A DNA stretch of 64,000 nucleotides from Iningainema tapete BLCC-T55 (GCF_014698965.1 NZ_JACXAE010000091.1:1-64000), one strand, 5' to 3'. Counted from the stretch's first letter, positions 44,739 to 53,753 are shown. The notes: generated from the sequence alone by a model not told the origin. Numbers and translations: made by a program.

Positions 44739-47700
44739 ATGAAAATTACTCAACTGCAAACTCGTCTAGAATATTACTATCAGCAAATCAAAACAATCAT
44801 CCTGACACGCCAAAACCCGATTACTGGATTACTCCCAGCAAGTACAGCAATCACAGCCCACGGAGATTATACCGATGCCTGGGTACGTGATAACGTTTAC
44901 AGTATTCTGGCAGTTTGGGGACTAGCGCTAGCATACCGCAAGCTTGATGAAGACAAAGGACGCGCATATGAACTAGAACACAGCGTTGTCAAGCTCATGC
45001 GGGGATTGCTGTTTGCAATGATGCGACAGGCACACAAAGTAGAACTATTCAAGCACACTCAGTCGCCATTAGATGCCCTGCACGCTAAATACAACACTGC
45101 TACTGGCGACATCGTAGTAGGTGATGATGAATGGGGGCATTTACAACTTGATGCTACATCAATATTTGTGCTAATGGTGGCACAAATGACAGCTTCAGGA
45201 TTGCATATAGTCTACACATTTGACGAAGTAAATTTTGTCCAAAATTTGGTTTACTATATTGGACGAGCATACCGTACACCAGATTTTGGTATTTGGGAAC
45301 GAGGCAACAAAATTAATCATGGTAACGCCGAATTAAATGCCAGTTCTATCGGTATGGCAAAAGCAGCTTTAGAAGCAATTAATGGCATTGATTTATTTGG
45401 TGTGCGTGGTAGTCAAGCATCGGTAATTCATGTGCTACCTGATGAAATTGCCCGTGCCAGAATTACCCTAGAATCTCTGTTACCAAGAGAATCTTCTTCA
45501 AAAGAAATTGATGCGGCATTATTAAGTGTAATTAGTTTTCCCGCCTATGCAGTAGAAGATCCACAATTACGCGAGCGCACCCGCAACGACATCATTAACA
45601 AACTCGAAGGAAAATACGGCTGCAAGCGTTTTTTACGAGATGGACATCAAACAGTTTTAGAAGACACAAAGCGCTTGCATTACGAACCATTGGAACTTAA
45701 ACAATTTGAGCATATTGAATGCGAATGGCCCTTATTTTTCACATACTTACTTCTTGATGGGTTGTTTCGAGACGACAAAGAACAAGTTAAATATTACCAA
45801 GAGCGTTTAGATTCTTTAGTAGTTGAACGCAATGGTTTACATTTGTTGCCAGAACTTTATTATGTTCCAGCAGAGAACATAGAAGCAGAGAAATTAAACC
45901 CAGGAAGTCAACCTCGTTTACCGAACGAAAATGTTCCCTTAGTATGGGCGCAAAGTTTGTATTTTCTCAGTCAAATGTTGAGTGAAGGGTTGGTAGCCGT
46001 TGGCGATATTGATCCCTTGGGACGACATTTACGAATGGATAGACAACGGGAAGCTTTGGTACAAATCGCCCTACTTGCAGAAGATGAGATTTTACAAGCA
46101 AAATTGGAAGTGTACGGCATTGAGACACAAACACCAAAGCAAGTAGAACCAATTCAAGTACGTCAAGCAGATGATTTAATCGCCATCTTTACACAAATTG
46201 GACGTAACGATAAACTTGGTTTAACAGGGCGTCCCCCCCGTCGTCCCCGCAGTTTAACTACATCGAGAATCTTTCGCATTGGGAACGAGAATGTTGTCTT
46301 CTTACCTTCGTTTTTGAACTCGCAACAGTTTTACTTAACCCTTGATTACCATTTTTTGGTGGATCAACTTAGAGGTGAACTAGCTTACATTAACAAATAT
46401 TGGAGCGAATTAGGGCGTCCTACCCTAACTTTAATGCTAACTCACACCATGTTGGAAACTGGTAGCGAGGCGTTACTTGATCTCATGCAGGAACTCAAGA
46501 ATGGTTTGTTTAACGGTGTGCGGGTAAAATTGGGACGACTCAATCAGTTAATGTTAACTGCTGCTTGTGAACGAATTGATTTTCTCCAAGACTTTGAATT
46601 CTCCCAGTCGTCGGTGAAAGATTCTGCACCAAGGTGTTCCTACCTCACCTATCAACCTGGCAAAAACTGGCAGTTGGGGCATACTCAGGAATTTCAAATG
46701 GAGTGCGAAACTAATTTAGGGTTCTTGCTTTCTTCTTTACGTTCATCGTTCAATCTTTACGAGCAAATTGAGTTGTTGCAAACTTTGACTCGTTTACAAG
46801 GGTTGGAGTATGATACAGGCTTTGGTGGTCCTGGATGTCCGGTAACGGTGGGAGATTTACTCGATGAAGTTTACACTAAAGCTGGGGATGGAGGATTATG
46901 GGCAGTAGTGCGTCGTGCTGCTGGTTTGCGGCAAATGGCAGATATCAGTTTGTCGGATGTGGTAACGAGTATTTTGGTGCGGGGTAAGCAAATTGCTGTA
47001 GGTAAGGCTTATACTGAGGCATCACTGATTACTGTGCCACTTTCTCACAGTGAAATTGTGGAGAAGATTAATGAGTTTTGTCGTGAGGATATTCGCGATC
47101 GCGTTTTAACTCAAGAAATCCTGATACATTTGAGTAGTTTGATTAAGTCAGAACCAGAACTGTTTAAAGGGTTACTGACATTGAGAGTTGGCTATATCAT
47201 TTTGTTAATCACTAGTGAACTAGCCCAGGAGTTTCAACTTACTCAAGACGAGGCATACGAAACAGTTATGCATCTTTCGCCTTTTGATGTGAAAACACGG
47301 TTACGCCAGGTATTATTTGAATATGCTGGCATGAGTCAGGTGTTGCGTCAGCAGGAATCTTTGCACGTTAAACAAAAAGAAAGTGACATTGATTGGGTTG
47401 TGCAGCCAGTACTGCTTGATCAAATAGAAGTACCACCAGGCGGTTGGCGACGGTTTCGTCAAACTGAAGGAGCAACAGGGCGCGTGCCAAAAGAATTTTT
47501 TCAGCAAGTTTGGCTGTTGATGCAACATTGCAAAGGCTTGGTAATTGGTGATAAACTGGAAAGGCGTAATCGTTTGGATAGCGAGTTGATGCTGTCGTCC
47601 ATGACAGCGGGAGAAAAGAATTTTGCTTTACTAGTAGAGCATTTACTGAATAAAATAGAGGCTTCAGAGTATCGACAAGTTTGTATTGAGACTTTAATGG

Positions 47701-47948
47701 AGTTGGCAGCGATCGCACAGAGTAATCCCAATTTGCAAGTTGAAGCATATATTGTGTTAGATGTGTTAATTGGTCATGCTGTGCGACTAGGATGGTTAGA
47801 AGCTCATCCAGAAAGAAGCGATCACTACGATGAAGATAAGGCAGCAGCATGGCGATCGTTTTACAACTCCTCTCCCAAAGAATGCGCTACCTACGTTGTC
47901 AAGGCATTCCGCTTCTTAACCGAATTCGAGCAAAGTATGGCTGCTTAA
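44739..47948 (+). CDS. phosphorylase-kinase alpha/beta-like GH15-fold protein
   Basis: A 1069-residue protein resembling eukaryotic phosphorylase b kinase regulatory subunits alpha/beta, which contain a GH15 glucoamylase-like (alpha/alpha)6 barrel. The N-terminal part has HGDYTDAWVRDNVYSILAVWG and GLALAYRK, nearly the PHKA signature, then GDDEWGHLQLDATSIFVLM, ERGNKINHGNAELNASSIGM and ECEWPLFFTYLLLDG. The C-terminal part is helical, as in PHKA/PHKB. There is no signal peptide, so it is probably cytoplasmic. A role in glycogen metabolism, as glucan-binding protein or hydrolase, is inference; no glycogen gene is adjacent. There is no kinase gamma subunit in the window. Length is close to that of the eukaryotic subunits. 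Confidence 0.88.
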   Translation: MKITQLQTRLEYYYQQIKTIILTRQNPITGLLPASTAITAHGDYTDAWVRDNVYSILAVWGLALAYRKLDEDKGRAYELEHSVVKLMRGLLFAMMRQAHKVELFKHTQSPLDALHAKYNTATGDIVVGDDEWGHLQLDATSIFVLMVAQMTASGLHIVYTFDEVNFVQNLVYYIGRAYRTPDFGIWERGNKINHGNAELNASSIGMAKAALEAINGIDLFGVRGSQASVIHVLPDEIARARITLESLLPRESSSKEIDAALLSVISFPAYAVEDPQLRERTRNDIINKLEGKYGCKRFLRDGHQTVLEDTKRLHYEPLELKQFEHIECEWPLFFTYLLLDGLFRDDKEQVKYYQERLDSLVVERNGLHLLPELYYVPAENIEAEKLNPGSQPRLPNENVPLVWAQSLYFLSQMLSEGLVAVGDIDPLGRHLRMDRQREALVQIALLAEDEILQAKLEVYGIETQTPKQVEPIQVRQADDLIAIFTQIGRNDKLGLTGRPPRRPRSLTTSRIFRIGNENVVFLPSFLNSQQFYLTLDYHFLVDQLRGELAYINKYWSELGRPTLTLMLTHTMLETGSEALLDLMQELKNGLFNGVRVKLGRLNQLMLTAACERIDFLQDFEFSQSSVKDSAPRCSYLTYQPGKNWQLGHTQEFQMECETNLGFLLSSLRSSFNLYEQIELLQTLTRLQGLEYDTGFGGPGCPVTVGDLLDEVYTKAGDGGLWAVVRRAAGLRQMADISLSDVVTSILVRGKQIAVGKAYTEASLITVPLSHSEIVEKINEFCREDIRDRVLTQEILIHLSSLIKSEPELFKGLLTLRVGYIILLITSELAQEFQLTQDEAYETVMHLSPFDVKTRLRQVLFEYAGMSQVLRQQESLHVKQKESDIDWVVQPVLLDQIEVPPGGWRRFRQTEGATGRVPKEFFQQVWLLMQHCKGLVIGDKLERRNRLDSELMLSSMTAGEKNFALLVEHLLNKIEASEYRQVCIETLMELAAIAQSNPNLQVEAYIVLDVLIGHAVRLGWLEAHPERSDHYDEDKAAAWRSFYNSSPKECATYVVKAFRFLTEFEQSMAA

Positions 47949-48006
47949 AGGATAATTCTTTTGGGATGGGCATCCTGCCTGCCCCCAACTCTGAAGGGAC
48001 GGACTA

Positions 48007-48648
48007 ATGATGAATACCCCCAACGATCAGCGACAGTATGCACCTGCAACGCAACGCAACCGTGAACCAATCCTTGAGATACTTTTACAAGTGCTGCCTC
48101 CTACTGGTACTGTATTAGAAATTGCTAGCGGTACTGGTGAACACGCTGTATTTTTTGCTCCCCGCCTTAGCCCTCGTAAATGGCAGCCCTCAGACCCTAA
48201 TCCGCTGTCTCGTGCCAGCATCGCCGCCTGGACAGCACATTATCCATGCGATCATCTTTACCCGCCTATTGAGCTTGATGTTCGTACACCAGAGTGGTGG
48301 AAGCGTGATGACTTGACGGGACCCATCACAGCGATCGCCAACATTAATATGATCCATATTTCACCTTGGTCAGCTTGCTTGGGATTAATGGCAGGCGCTG
48401 ATCGTATTCTCCCACCAGATGGCATTCTTTACTTATATGGTCCTTTTAAACAAGGCGGAAAACATACCGCGCCGAGTAATGCTGCTTTTGACGAGAGTTT
48501 ACGCGCACAAAATCCAGAATGGGGTGTGCGCGACTTAGATGATGTAATCGCCGCAGCAAATTCACAACAACTCACTTTTGTCAAGACATATCAAATGCCT
48601 GCAAACAATCTGTCAGTCGTTTTTCAGAAATCTTCCCATCCTGTGTAA
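48007..48648 (+). CDS. DUF938 SAM-dependent methyltransferase-like protein
   Basis: A 213-residue class I methyltransferase-fold protein of the DUF938 family. The family N-terminus RQYAPATQRNREPIL is followed by the SAM-binding VLEIASGTGEHAVFFA, then WQPSDPNPLSRASIAAW, ANINMIHISPWSACLGLMAGA, LYGPFKQGGKHTAPSNAAFD and VRDLDDVIAAA. The substrate is not established. The start could be either of the two consecutive Met codons. It follows the phosphorylase-kinase-like gene by 58 bp on the same strand and may share its transcript. Confidence 0.9.
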   Translation: MMNTPNDQRQYAPATQRNREPILEILLQVLPPTGTVLEIASGTGEHAVFFAPRLSPRKWQPSDPNPLSRASIAAWTAHYPCDHLYPPIELDVRTPEWWKRDDLTGPITAIANINMIHISPWSACLGLMAGADRILPPDGILYLYGPFKQGGKHTAPSNAAFDESLRAQNPEWGVRDLDDVIAAANSQQLTFVKTYQMPANNLSVVFQKSSHPV

Positions 48649-48696
48649 GTTTTGGCAAGTTTAAGATATTTTCCGCAATAACTCAATAGAGTGCAA
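48646..48696 (+). promoter_or_regulatory. shared upstream repeat, copy 1 (upstream of the AraC gene)
   Basis: The region carries GCAAGTTTAAGATATTTTC followed by CGCAATAACTCAATA. It recurs with about 85% identity 1.04 kb downstream (49690-49740). It ends 87 bp before the AraC-type gene. Position and conservation suggest a binding site for that regulator. Confidence 0.55.
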
Positions 48697-48783
48697 AGCA
48701 AGCTGAGGATCAACTTCGGTGTATTATTCCTTTAGATAAATTATCAGCACTTTGGCATCTGCCTTTCTTCAAATCTCAAACAA

Positions 48784-49677
48784 ATGCCTGAATTTAAAAT
48801 TTTAGACTTTCAGGGTACTAACACAGAGGCTCCATCTGACGGATTTATTGCGCCGATTCTTTCCAGTAAAAAAGTTGGATGGAATGGCATTCTTGTCGAG
48901 TACTTGCAATTACCTGCCCACGAGTTACCAGCACAAGTACTTTCAGAGTATATCATTAACCTAAATCTCCAGCGCTCAGCTAGGGTAGAGGTGAAGTGGG
49001 ATGGGTGTCTTGTGAGCAGGCGTTTTACATCAGGTCAAACAACAATTCTTCCTCCAGGCTTATTATGCGAAGCCATATGTTTAGAGGTTTGTGACTTCCT
49101 CGTGCTACGCCTTGAGGAAACCTTCGTCACCCATGTTGCTATTGAGTTAGGCTATCACTCGCCAATTGAGATTATACCCAGCTTGGGAGTAGTCAATCCC
49201 CAAATTCAGTATATCGGGCTGGCGCTGAAAGCAGAACTAGAATCTGGATGTTTGTCTGGGCGTCTTTACGGTGAATCACTAGCAACTGCGCTTGCTAGTT
49301 ATTTGCTACAGCAACATTCTACATCAGGACATCTTGTTCAGGATTTTACTGGTGGTCTACCCAAGTACAAGTTGTGCAGCGCGATCGAGTACATCAATGA
49401 TCATCTTGAGCGCGACTTGACGCTTGCTGAACTTGCTGGTGTAGTGCAAATGAGTACTTATTACTTTGCCCGGTTGTTCAAACAGTCAACGGGTTTGACT
49501 CCTCATCAATATTTACTTAATTGTCGAATTGAACGAGCAAAGATACTACTGAAGACAGGAAAATTGTCAATTACCGAAATCTGTAAGTCTGTAGGTTTTC
49601 ACAGTCCAAGCCACTTCATAGCACTGTTTCGTAAGTATACAAAAATGACACCAAAAGCATATAGAGATCATTTATAA
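48784..49677 (+). CDS. AraC-family transcriptional regulator
   Basis: A 297-residue regulator. The C-terminal 100 residues contain both helix-turn-helices of the family: AIEYINDHLERDLTLAELA, MSTYYFARLFKQSTGLTPHQY, then AKILLKTGKLSITEICKSVG, FHSPSHFIALFRKYTKMTPKAY. The N-terminal 190 residues are a cupin-like sensor region with no motif that identifies its ligand. Copies of one repeat lie upstream of this gene and again upstream of the next gene (the ScyD-like protein), so I infer autoregulation and control of that gene. It follows the DUF938 gene by 135 bp. ATG 48784 is the only plausible start. Confidence 0.92.
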   Translation: MPEFKILDFQGTNTEAPSDGFIAPILSSKKVGWNGILVEYLQLPAHELPAQVLSEYIINLNLQRSARVEVKWDGCLVSRRFTSGQTTILPPGLLCEAICLEVCDFLVLRLEETFVTHVAIELGYHSPIEIIPSLGVVNPQIQYIGLALKAELESGCLSGRLYGESLATALASYLLQQHSTSGHLVQDFTGGLPKYKLCSAIEYINDHLERDLTLAELAGVVQMSTYYFARLFKQSTGLTPHQYLLNCRIERAKILLKTGKLSITEICKSVGFHSPSHFIALFRKYTKMTPKAYRDHL

Positions 49678-49689
49678 ACTACTCTTAAA

Positions 49690-49740
49690 TAAGTTTTCGC
49701 AAGTTTAAGACATTTTCCGCAATAACTGAATATAATGTAA
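49690..49740 (+). promoter_or_regulatory. shared upstream repeat, copy 2 (upstream of the ScyD-like gene)
   Basis: The region carries GCAAGTTTAAGACATTTTC followed by CGCAATAACTGAATA, matching copy 1 at 48646-48696. It lies 121-171 bp upstream of the ScyD-like start and 13 bp after the AraC stop, followed by an A/T-rich segment suitable for a promoter. Confidence 0.55.
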
Positions 49741-49860
49741 TAAAAAATTGAAGAATTGAATAGAAATAGCAAAAAAATATTCATTTACAATCAAATTACA
49801 TTTTTATATCTTTTGAAGTTGAGCAGTTAATTTATTTTCTCAAATTACTCAACATAAGGT

Positions 49861-51168
49861 ATGAAATTCAAGTCATTTGCTTTTAAATTTCTCGCTGTTT
49901 GTATTGCAATTGCTGTACCCAAAGCAGCCCTTGCGGCAACACTAACGACAGTAGCCTCCGGTTTGAATAACCCACGGGGTATTGGCTTTGGTTCTGACGG
50001 CAGTCTTTATGTAGCAGAAAGTGGTGGCGGTGGTGACGGAAGCGACGGAAGATGTATCCCATCACCTAGTTCGCAATATATTCCTTTATGTGCTGCCTCT
50101 GTTGGTGCGATTACCAAAATTACAACCGATGGTCAAAAACAACGTGTAGTCGATAATCTACCATCTATAGGATTAAGACCAGCTGGAGAACAAGGTGCCG
50201 GTCCTGCAGACATCAAATTTGATGACAAAGGCAACGCTTATCTTTTGATCGGTTTTGCTGGCGATCCAAACAACCGCGATACCGTGTTGAAAGAACCTGG
50301 TATGGGACAACTATATAAAGTAGACCTCAACACTGGTTCTTTGACAACTCTTGCTGATTTTGCTGCATATGAAGCTAAAAATAATGTCGATGGCACTGAT
50401 TTGACTTCTAACCCTTATGCTTTCCGAATTCAGGGTGATACTGCTTACGTCATTGACGCGGGTGCGAATACTATATCTTCTGTGGATCTTAATGGCGGCG
50501 GTATTAAGAATGTCAGTGCGTTTCCACTTAATCCTCTTAGTCCAAATGCCGAATTACCAAATCTTGATAGTCTAGGAGATATTGTTTTTGAGCCATCACA
50601 ACAATCAGTACCAGCGGCGATCGCATTTGCTCCCGATGGTACTTTAACAGTAGGCGAATACACTGCCTTTCCATATCCAGTAGCAGTAGCACGTCTGTTT
50701 AGTGTTGATCCCAATACTTTGCAACCACAAGTCATTGCTGATGGTTTCACAGAAGTAACTGGCGTAGCGTACGATCCTGACGGCAATTTGTATGTGTTGC
50801 AACACATGAATCAGCAAGAATGGAAGGCGACTGAACAGGGTACTGGTAATATCATTGGTGATATCAGCGGTTCGATCATCAAAGTAAGTCAGGATGGTAC
50901 TAGGGAAACTATATGGAGTGGTAATGGATTAGAGGCAGCTTCTGAATTAATTTTTGGTCCTGATGGTAATCTGTATACATCAAACCGCTCTAGATATTCA
51001 GACTCAGGAGCTATCCTCAAGCTCGATCTTAAGGGTGGCACAACGAAAGTTCCCGAATCCACCCCTGTAATTAGCTTATTAGCTCTTGGTGCTTTGTGTG
51101 CTGCTTCCCAACTAAAGCGCAGACGCCAAGAAGAATTGTGGGAACCAGCTTCAGTACAAACTCTCTAA
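49861..51168 (+). CDS. ScyD/ScyE-family secreted beta-propeller protein with PEP-CTERM-like tail
   Basis: A 435-residue exported protein. Residues 1-25 are a signal peptide (KSFAFKFLAVCIAIAVPKAALA). The body has repeated NHL/propeller-type strands: GLNNPRGIGFGSDGSLYVAES, GPADIKFDDKGNAYLLIG, PAAIAFAPDGTLTVGEY, VTGVAYDPDGNLYVLQ and ASELIFGPDGNLYTSN. The end has VPESTPVISLLALGALC followed by a basic KRRR cluster, a PEP-CTERM-like sorting signal. ScyD and ScyE belong to the scytonemin sunscreen cluster, but other members of the family occur outside it, and no other scy gene is here. The function is therefore left open. A repeat upstream suggests control by the adjacent AraC regulator. Confidence 0.88.
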   Translation: MKFKSFAFKFLAVCIAIAVPKAALAATLTTVASGLNNPRGIGFGSDGSLYVAESGGGGDGSDGRCIPSPSSQYIPLCAASVGAITKITTDGQKQRVVDNLPSIGLRPAGEQGAGPADIKFDDKGNAYLLIGFAGDPNNRDTVLKEPGMGQLYKVDLNTGSLTTLADFAAYEAKNNVDGTDLTSNPYAFRIQGDTAYVIDAGANTISSVDLNGGGIKNVSAFPLNPLSPNAELPNLDSLGDIVFEPSQQSVPAAIAFAPDGTLTVGEYTAFPYPVAVARLFSVDPNTLQPQVIADGFTEVTGVAYDPDGNLYVLQHMNQQEWKATEQGTGNIIGDISGSIIKVSQDGTRETIWSGNGLEAASELIFGPDGNLYTSNRSRYSDSGAILKLDLKGGTTKVPESTPVISLLALGALCAASQLKRRRQEELWEPASVQTL

Positions 51169-51225
51169 TTCCTCTTTCAGATGTGTTGCCACGACAAGGA
51201 TAATTAGTATAATTTATTGCAAAGT

Positions 51226-51264
51226 GGCATCCTAGCTCACCTAGATATAAAGGGCTAGGATGCC
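51226..51264. terminator. hairpin after the ScyD-like gene
   Basis: GGCATCCTAGC (51226-51236) pairs perfectly with GCTAGGATGCC (51254-51264) around a 17-nt loop, 58 bp after the stop. No U-run follows, so it may be a repeat instead. It abuts the VOC-family remnant. Confidence 0.5.
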
Positions 51265-51361
51265 CATTAATTTTCACAGCAATCCCTACTACGGAATCAA
51301 AACAGCTTATTTACGAGATCCACACGGAACTTTGATTGGACTATATCAACAGTTAGTGTAG
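51260..51361 (+). pseudogene. remnant of a VOC (glyoxalase/bleomycin-resistance) protein
   Basis: The 33 codons ending NPYYGIKTAYLRDPHGTL and IGLYQQLV, then TAG at 51359-51361, match the last strands of VOC-family proteins (YLRDPDGNLIELYQ pattern). The rest of the gene is missing: immediately upstream is the arm of a hairpin. It looks like the 3' end left after a deletion. Confidence 0.6.
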
Positions 51362-51405
51362 ATTACAGATACAGCAGCAATTTAACAAGGGAGAGGGAGA
51401 GCGCG

Positions 51406-53070
51406 ATGGCGAAACCTGTAATCTTGACAGTTGACGATGATCCCGAAGTTTTGCAAGCCGTAGCGCGGGATCTGCGCTCTGAATATGGCGATCGCTTCCG
51501 TATAATACGTGCCGAATCGGGGAACAGCGCATTGGAAGCACTAGAACAATTGAAATTGCGTAACCAGCAACTGGCGCTATTTTTAGTAGATCAAAGAATG
51601 CCGCAAATGTCTGGCGTAGAGTTCTTAGAACAAGCACTGCCAATGTACCCAGAGGCAAAACGTGCCTTGCTTACCGCATATGCAGACACAGATGCAGCAA
51701 TCCGCGCCATCAATAGTGCAAAAATAGATTACTACTTGATGAAGCCGTGGGATCCACCCCAAGAAAGATTATACCCTGTACTCAACGATTTACTCGATGA
51801 CTGGCAAGCTAATTTCCACCCACCCTTTGAGGGTATTCGCGTTATTGGCAACCGTTGGTCTGTTCATTCTCACCAAGTTAAAGACTTCCTAGCGCGAAAT
51901 CAAGTGCCATATCAGTGGATGGACATTGAGTTGTCAGAGGAAGCACAACAACTGGTAGGATATGCTGAATGTAACAAAATACACCTACCACTTGTGCTAT
52001 TCGCTGACGGTTCAAACCTCATACAGCCGAACAACGTGCAAATTGCTGAGAAAATTGGACTGCAAACCCAGGCAGAAAAGCCATTTTATGACTTGATTAT
52101 CGTAGGTGGAGGTCCGGCTGGATTAGCAGCAGCCGTGTATGGTGCATCAGAGGGATTACGCACAGTACTAATTGAACGAGAAGCCCCTGGTGGACAAGCA
52201 GGCACAAGCTCTCGTATCGAAAATTACCTTGGCTTCCCTTCTGGTTTGAGCGGTGGTGATTTGGCACGTCGGGCAGTAACACAAGCAAGACGCTTTGGTG
52301 TAGAAATTCTCACTCCCCAGGAAGTTACAGGTATTCGCGTACAAGACCAGTATCGATTTGTACAGTTGGCTAACGGTAGCGAAATTAGTTGCCATGCCAT
52401 GATTCTCGGCTTAGGTGTATCGTGGCGACGGCTAGATGTGCCAGGACTCGATCGTTTGACTGGGGCAGGAGTTTATTATGGTGCAGCACAAACTGAAGCG
52501 ATCAGTTGCCAAGGGGAAGAAGTTTATGTTGTGGGAGGGGCAAACTCAGCCGGACAAGCAGCCATGTACTTTTCTAAGTACGCCGACAAAGTGACAATGT
52601 TGGTACGCAGCGACTCCCTAACTAAGAGTATGTCCCAGTACTTGATTGACCAAATCGCAGAAACACCAAATATCACAGTACAAACTCACAGCAGCGTGAT
52701 TGAGGCAAAAGGTGAAACAAGCCTGGAAGCAATTACGATCAAGAATACTCTTACTGGCGAAACACAAACAGTTCCTGCAACTTCGCTGTTTATCTTTATT
52801 GGTGCCCAACCACGTACCGACTGGTTAGACGGTGTAATTGAGAAAGATGAACGGGGCTTCATTATAACAGGTCCTGATTTATTGCGCAATCAAGAGCGGA
52901 TCAAAGGATGGACGCTGGAACGCGATCCCTTTTTGTTGGAAACAAATGTTCCCGGAGTTTTTGCAGTAGGCGATGTACGTCATGGTTCGGTGAAGCGGGT
53001 TGCTTCCGGCGTAGGTGAGGGTTCAATTTGCGTTCAGTTTGTTCACCAATATTTAAGTAACGTGCGGTGA
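51406..53070 (+). CDS. response-regulator receiver fused to a thioredoxin-reductase-like flavoprotein
   Basis: A 554-residue fusion. Residues 5-130 are a receiver with DDD at 10-12, phosphorylation site Asp62 in LVDQRMP and Lys in LMKPWD. A glutaredoxin/thioredoxin-like linker follows (about 142-215, without CxxC). Residues 228-554 resemble thioredoxin reductase, with FAD-binding VGGGPAGLAA (233-242), GGQAGTSSRIENYLGFP, NADPH-site VVGGANSAGQAA and VFAVGDVRHGSVKRVASGVGEG. The redox-active CxxC of thioredoxin reductase is replaced by GAAQ (359-362), so it cannot reduce thioredoxin in the usual way. It may pass electrons or a signal under control of phosphorylation. Two CRP-domain histidine kinases follow and are the probable partners. 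A good ribosome-binding site (GGGAGAG) precedes the ATG. Confidence 0.93.
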   Translation: MAKPVILTVDDDPEVLQAVARDLRSEYGDRFRIIRAESGNSALEALEQLKLRNQQLALFLVDQRMPQMSGVEFLEQALPMYPEAKRALLTAYADTDAAIRAINSAKIDYYLMKPWDPPQERLYPVLNDLLDDWQANFHPPFEGIRVIGNRWSVHSHQVKDFLARNQVPYQWMDIELSEEAQQLVGYAECNKIHLPLVLFADGSNLIQPNNVQIAEKIGLQTQAEKPFYDLIIVGGGPAGLAAAVYGASEGLRTVLIEREAPGGQAGTSSRIENYLGFPSGLSGGDLARRAVTQARRFGVEILTPQEVTGIRVQDQYRFVQLANGSEISCHAMILGLGVSWRRLDVPGLDRLTGAGVYYGAAQTEAISCQGEEVYVVGGANSAGQAAMYFSKYADKVTMLVRSDSLTKSMSQYLIDQIAETPNITVQTHSSVIEAKGETSLEAITIKNTLTGETQTVPATSLFIFIGAQPRTDWLDGVIEKDERGFIITGPDLLRNQERIKGWTLERDPFLLETNVPGVFAVGDVRHGSVKRVASGVGEGSICVQFVHQYLSNVR

Positions 53071-53118
53071 GCGATTTTTTTATGTCAGCATGAATTAAAG
53101 AATAGAGAGGTGATAGCC

Positions 53119-53349
53119 ATGCAGGAAATTAATCTCGCTGAAGCATCTAAAAATCTACCCGAATTAGTAGAGGCAGCAATCAGTGGCGAAGAAATTGTGA
53201 TTACACAAGACAATCAACCCGTCGTCAAATTAGTTGCCATACCGCCAGTGAAGAAACGTTGGCCTGCTAAGGCTGGCACTGCGTCGGGGTTAGTCACAAT
53301 ATCGGACGACTTTGATGAGCCATTAGAAGATTTTAAAGACTACATGTAA
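53119..53349 (+). CDS. Phd/YefM-family antitoxin (VapB)
   Basis: A 76-residue antitoxin from ATG 53119 (MQEINLAEASKNLPELVEAA), which has GAGAGG 8 nt upstream; the GTG at 53110 overlaps that site. The N-terminal Phd fold is clear (EINLAEASKNLPEL, GEEIVITQDNQPVVKLV). The C-terminal tail GLVTISDDFDEPLEDFKDYM is the toxin-neutralising element seen in cyanobacterial partners of PIN toxins. The stop overlaps the toxin start (TAATG), so they are coupled. It would bind its own promoter with the toxin. Confidence 0.93.
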   Translation: MQEINLAEASKNLPELVEAAISGEEIVITQDNQPVVKLVAIPPVKKRWPAKAGTASGLVTISDDFDEPLEDFKDYM

Positions 53350-53735
53350 TGAGGCTACTACTGGATACTCACACTTTCATCTGGTTCGTCATTAATAGCC
53401 CTCGACTCAGCGTAGTAGTACGAGGGCTAATTGAAGATGAAAATAACGAGAAGCTACTCAGTATAGCTAGTGTTTGGGAAATGGCAATAAAGCATAGCAG
53501 TGGCAAACTGAGTTTTAGTCTGCCCTTTAGGGAATTTATAGAACAGCAACTTAGTATTAACAGTATGGAGTTGCTGAATATCAATCTAGAACATACCTAT
53601 GTTGTTGCAAAATTACCCGTTCATCATCGCGATCCATTTGACCGACTTTTAATTGCACAGGTTATGGTAGAGAAAATACCTATTTTAAGTGTTGATTCAG
53701 CTTTTGATGCCTATCCAGTTCAACGGCTATGGTAA
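53349..53735 (+). CDS. PIN-domain ribonuclease toxin (VapC)
   Basis: A complete 128-residue PIN toxin. Acidic site residues are Asp6 in LLLDTHTFIW, Glu44 in SVWEMAIK, the DPFDR motif at 95-99 and Asp116 in SVDSAFD. Such toxins cleave tRNA or rRNA in the absence of the antitoxin. It is the intact counterpart of the fragment at 54-293. The pair sits between the receiver-flavoprotein gene and the first histidine kinase gene, splitting a probable signalling operon. It is followed by heptamer repeats. Confidence 0.95.
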   Translation: MRLLLDTHTFIWFVINSPRLSVVVRGLIEDENNEKLLSIASVWEMAIKHSSGKLSFSLPFREFIEQQLSINSMELLNINLEHTYVVAKLPVHHRDPFDRLLIAQVMVEKIPILSVDSAFDAYPVQRLW

Positions 53736-53753
53736 GTAGCGTTATGAATTAAC

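Noticed and set aside
47368-47850. 160-codon minus-strand frame opposite the phosphorylase-kinase-like gene
   Set aside because: It lies wholly within a conserved gene and has a shadow-like Leu-rich composition.
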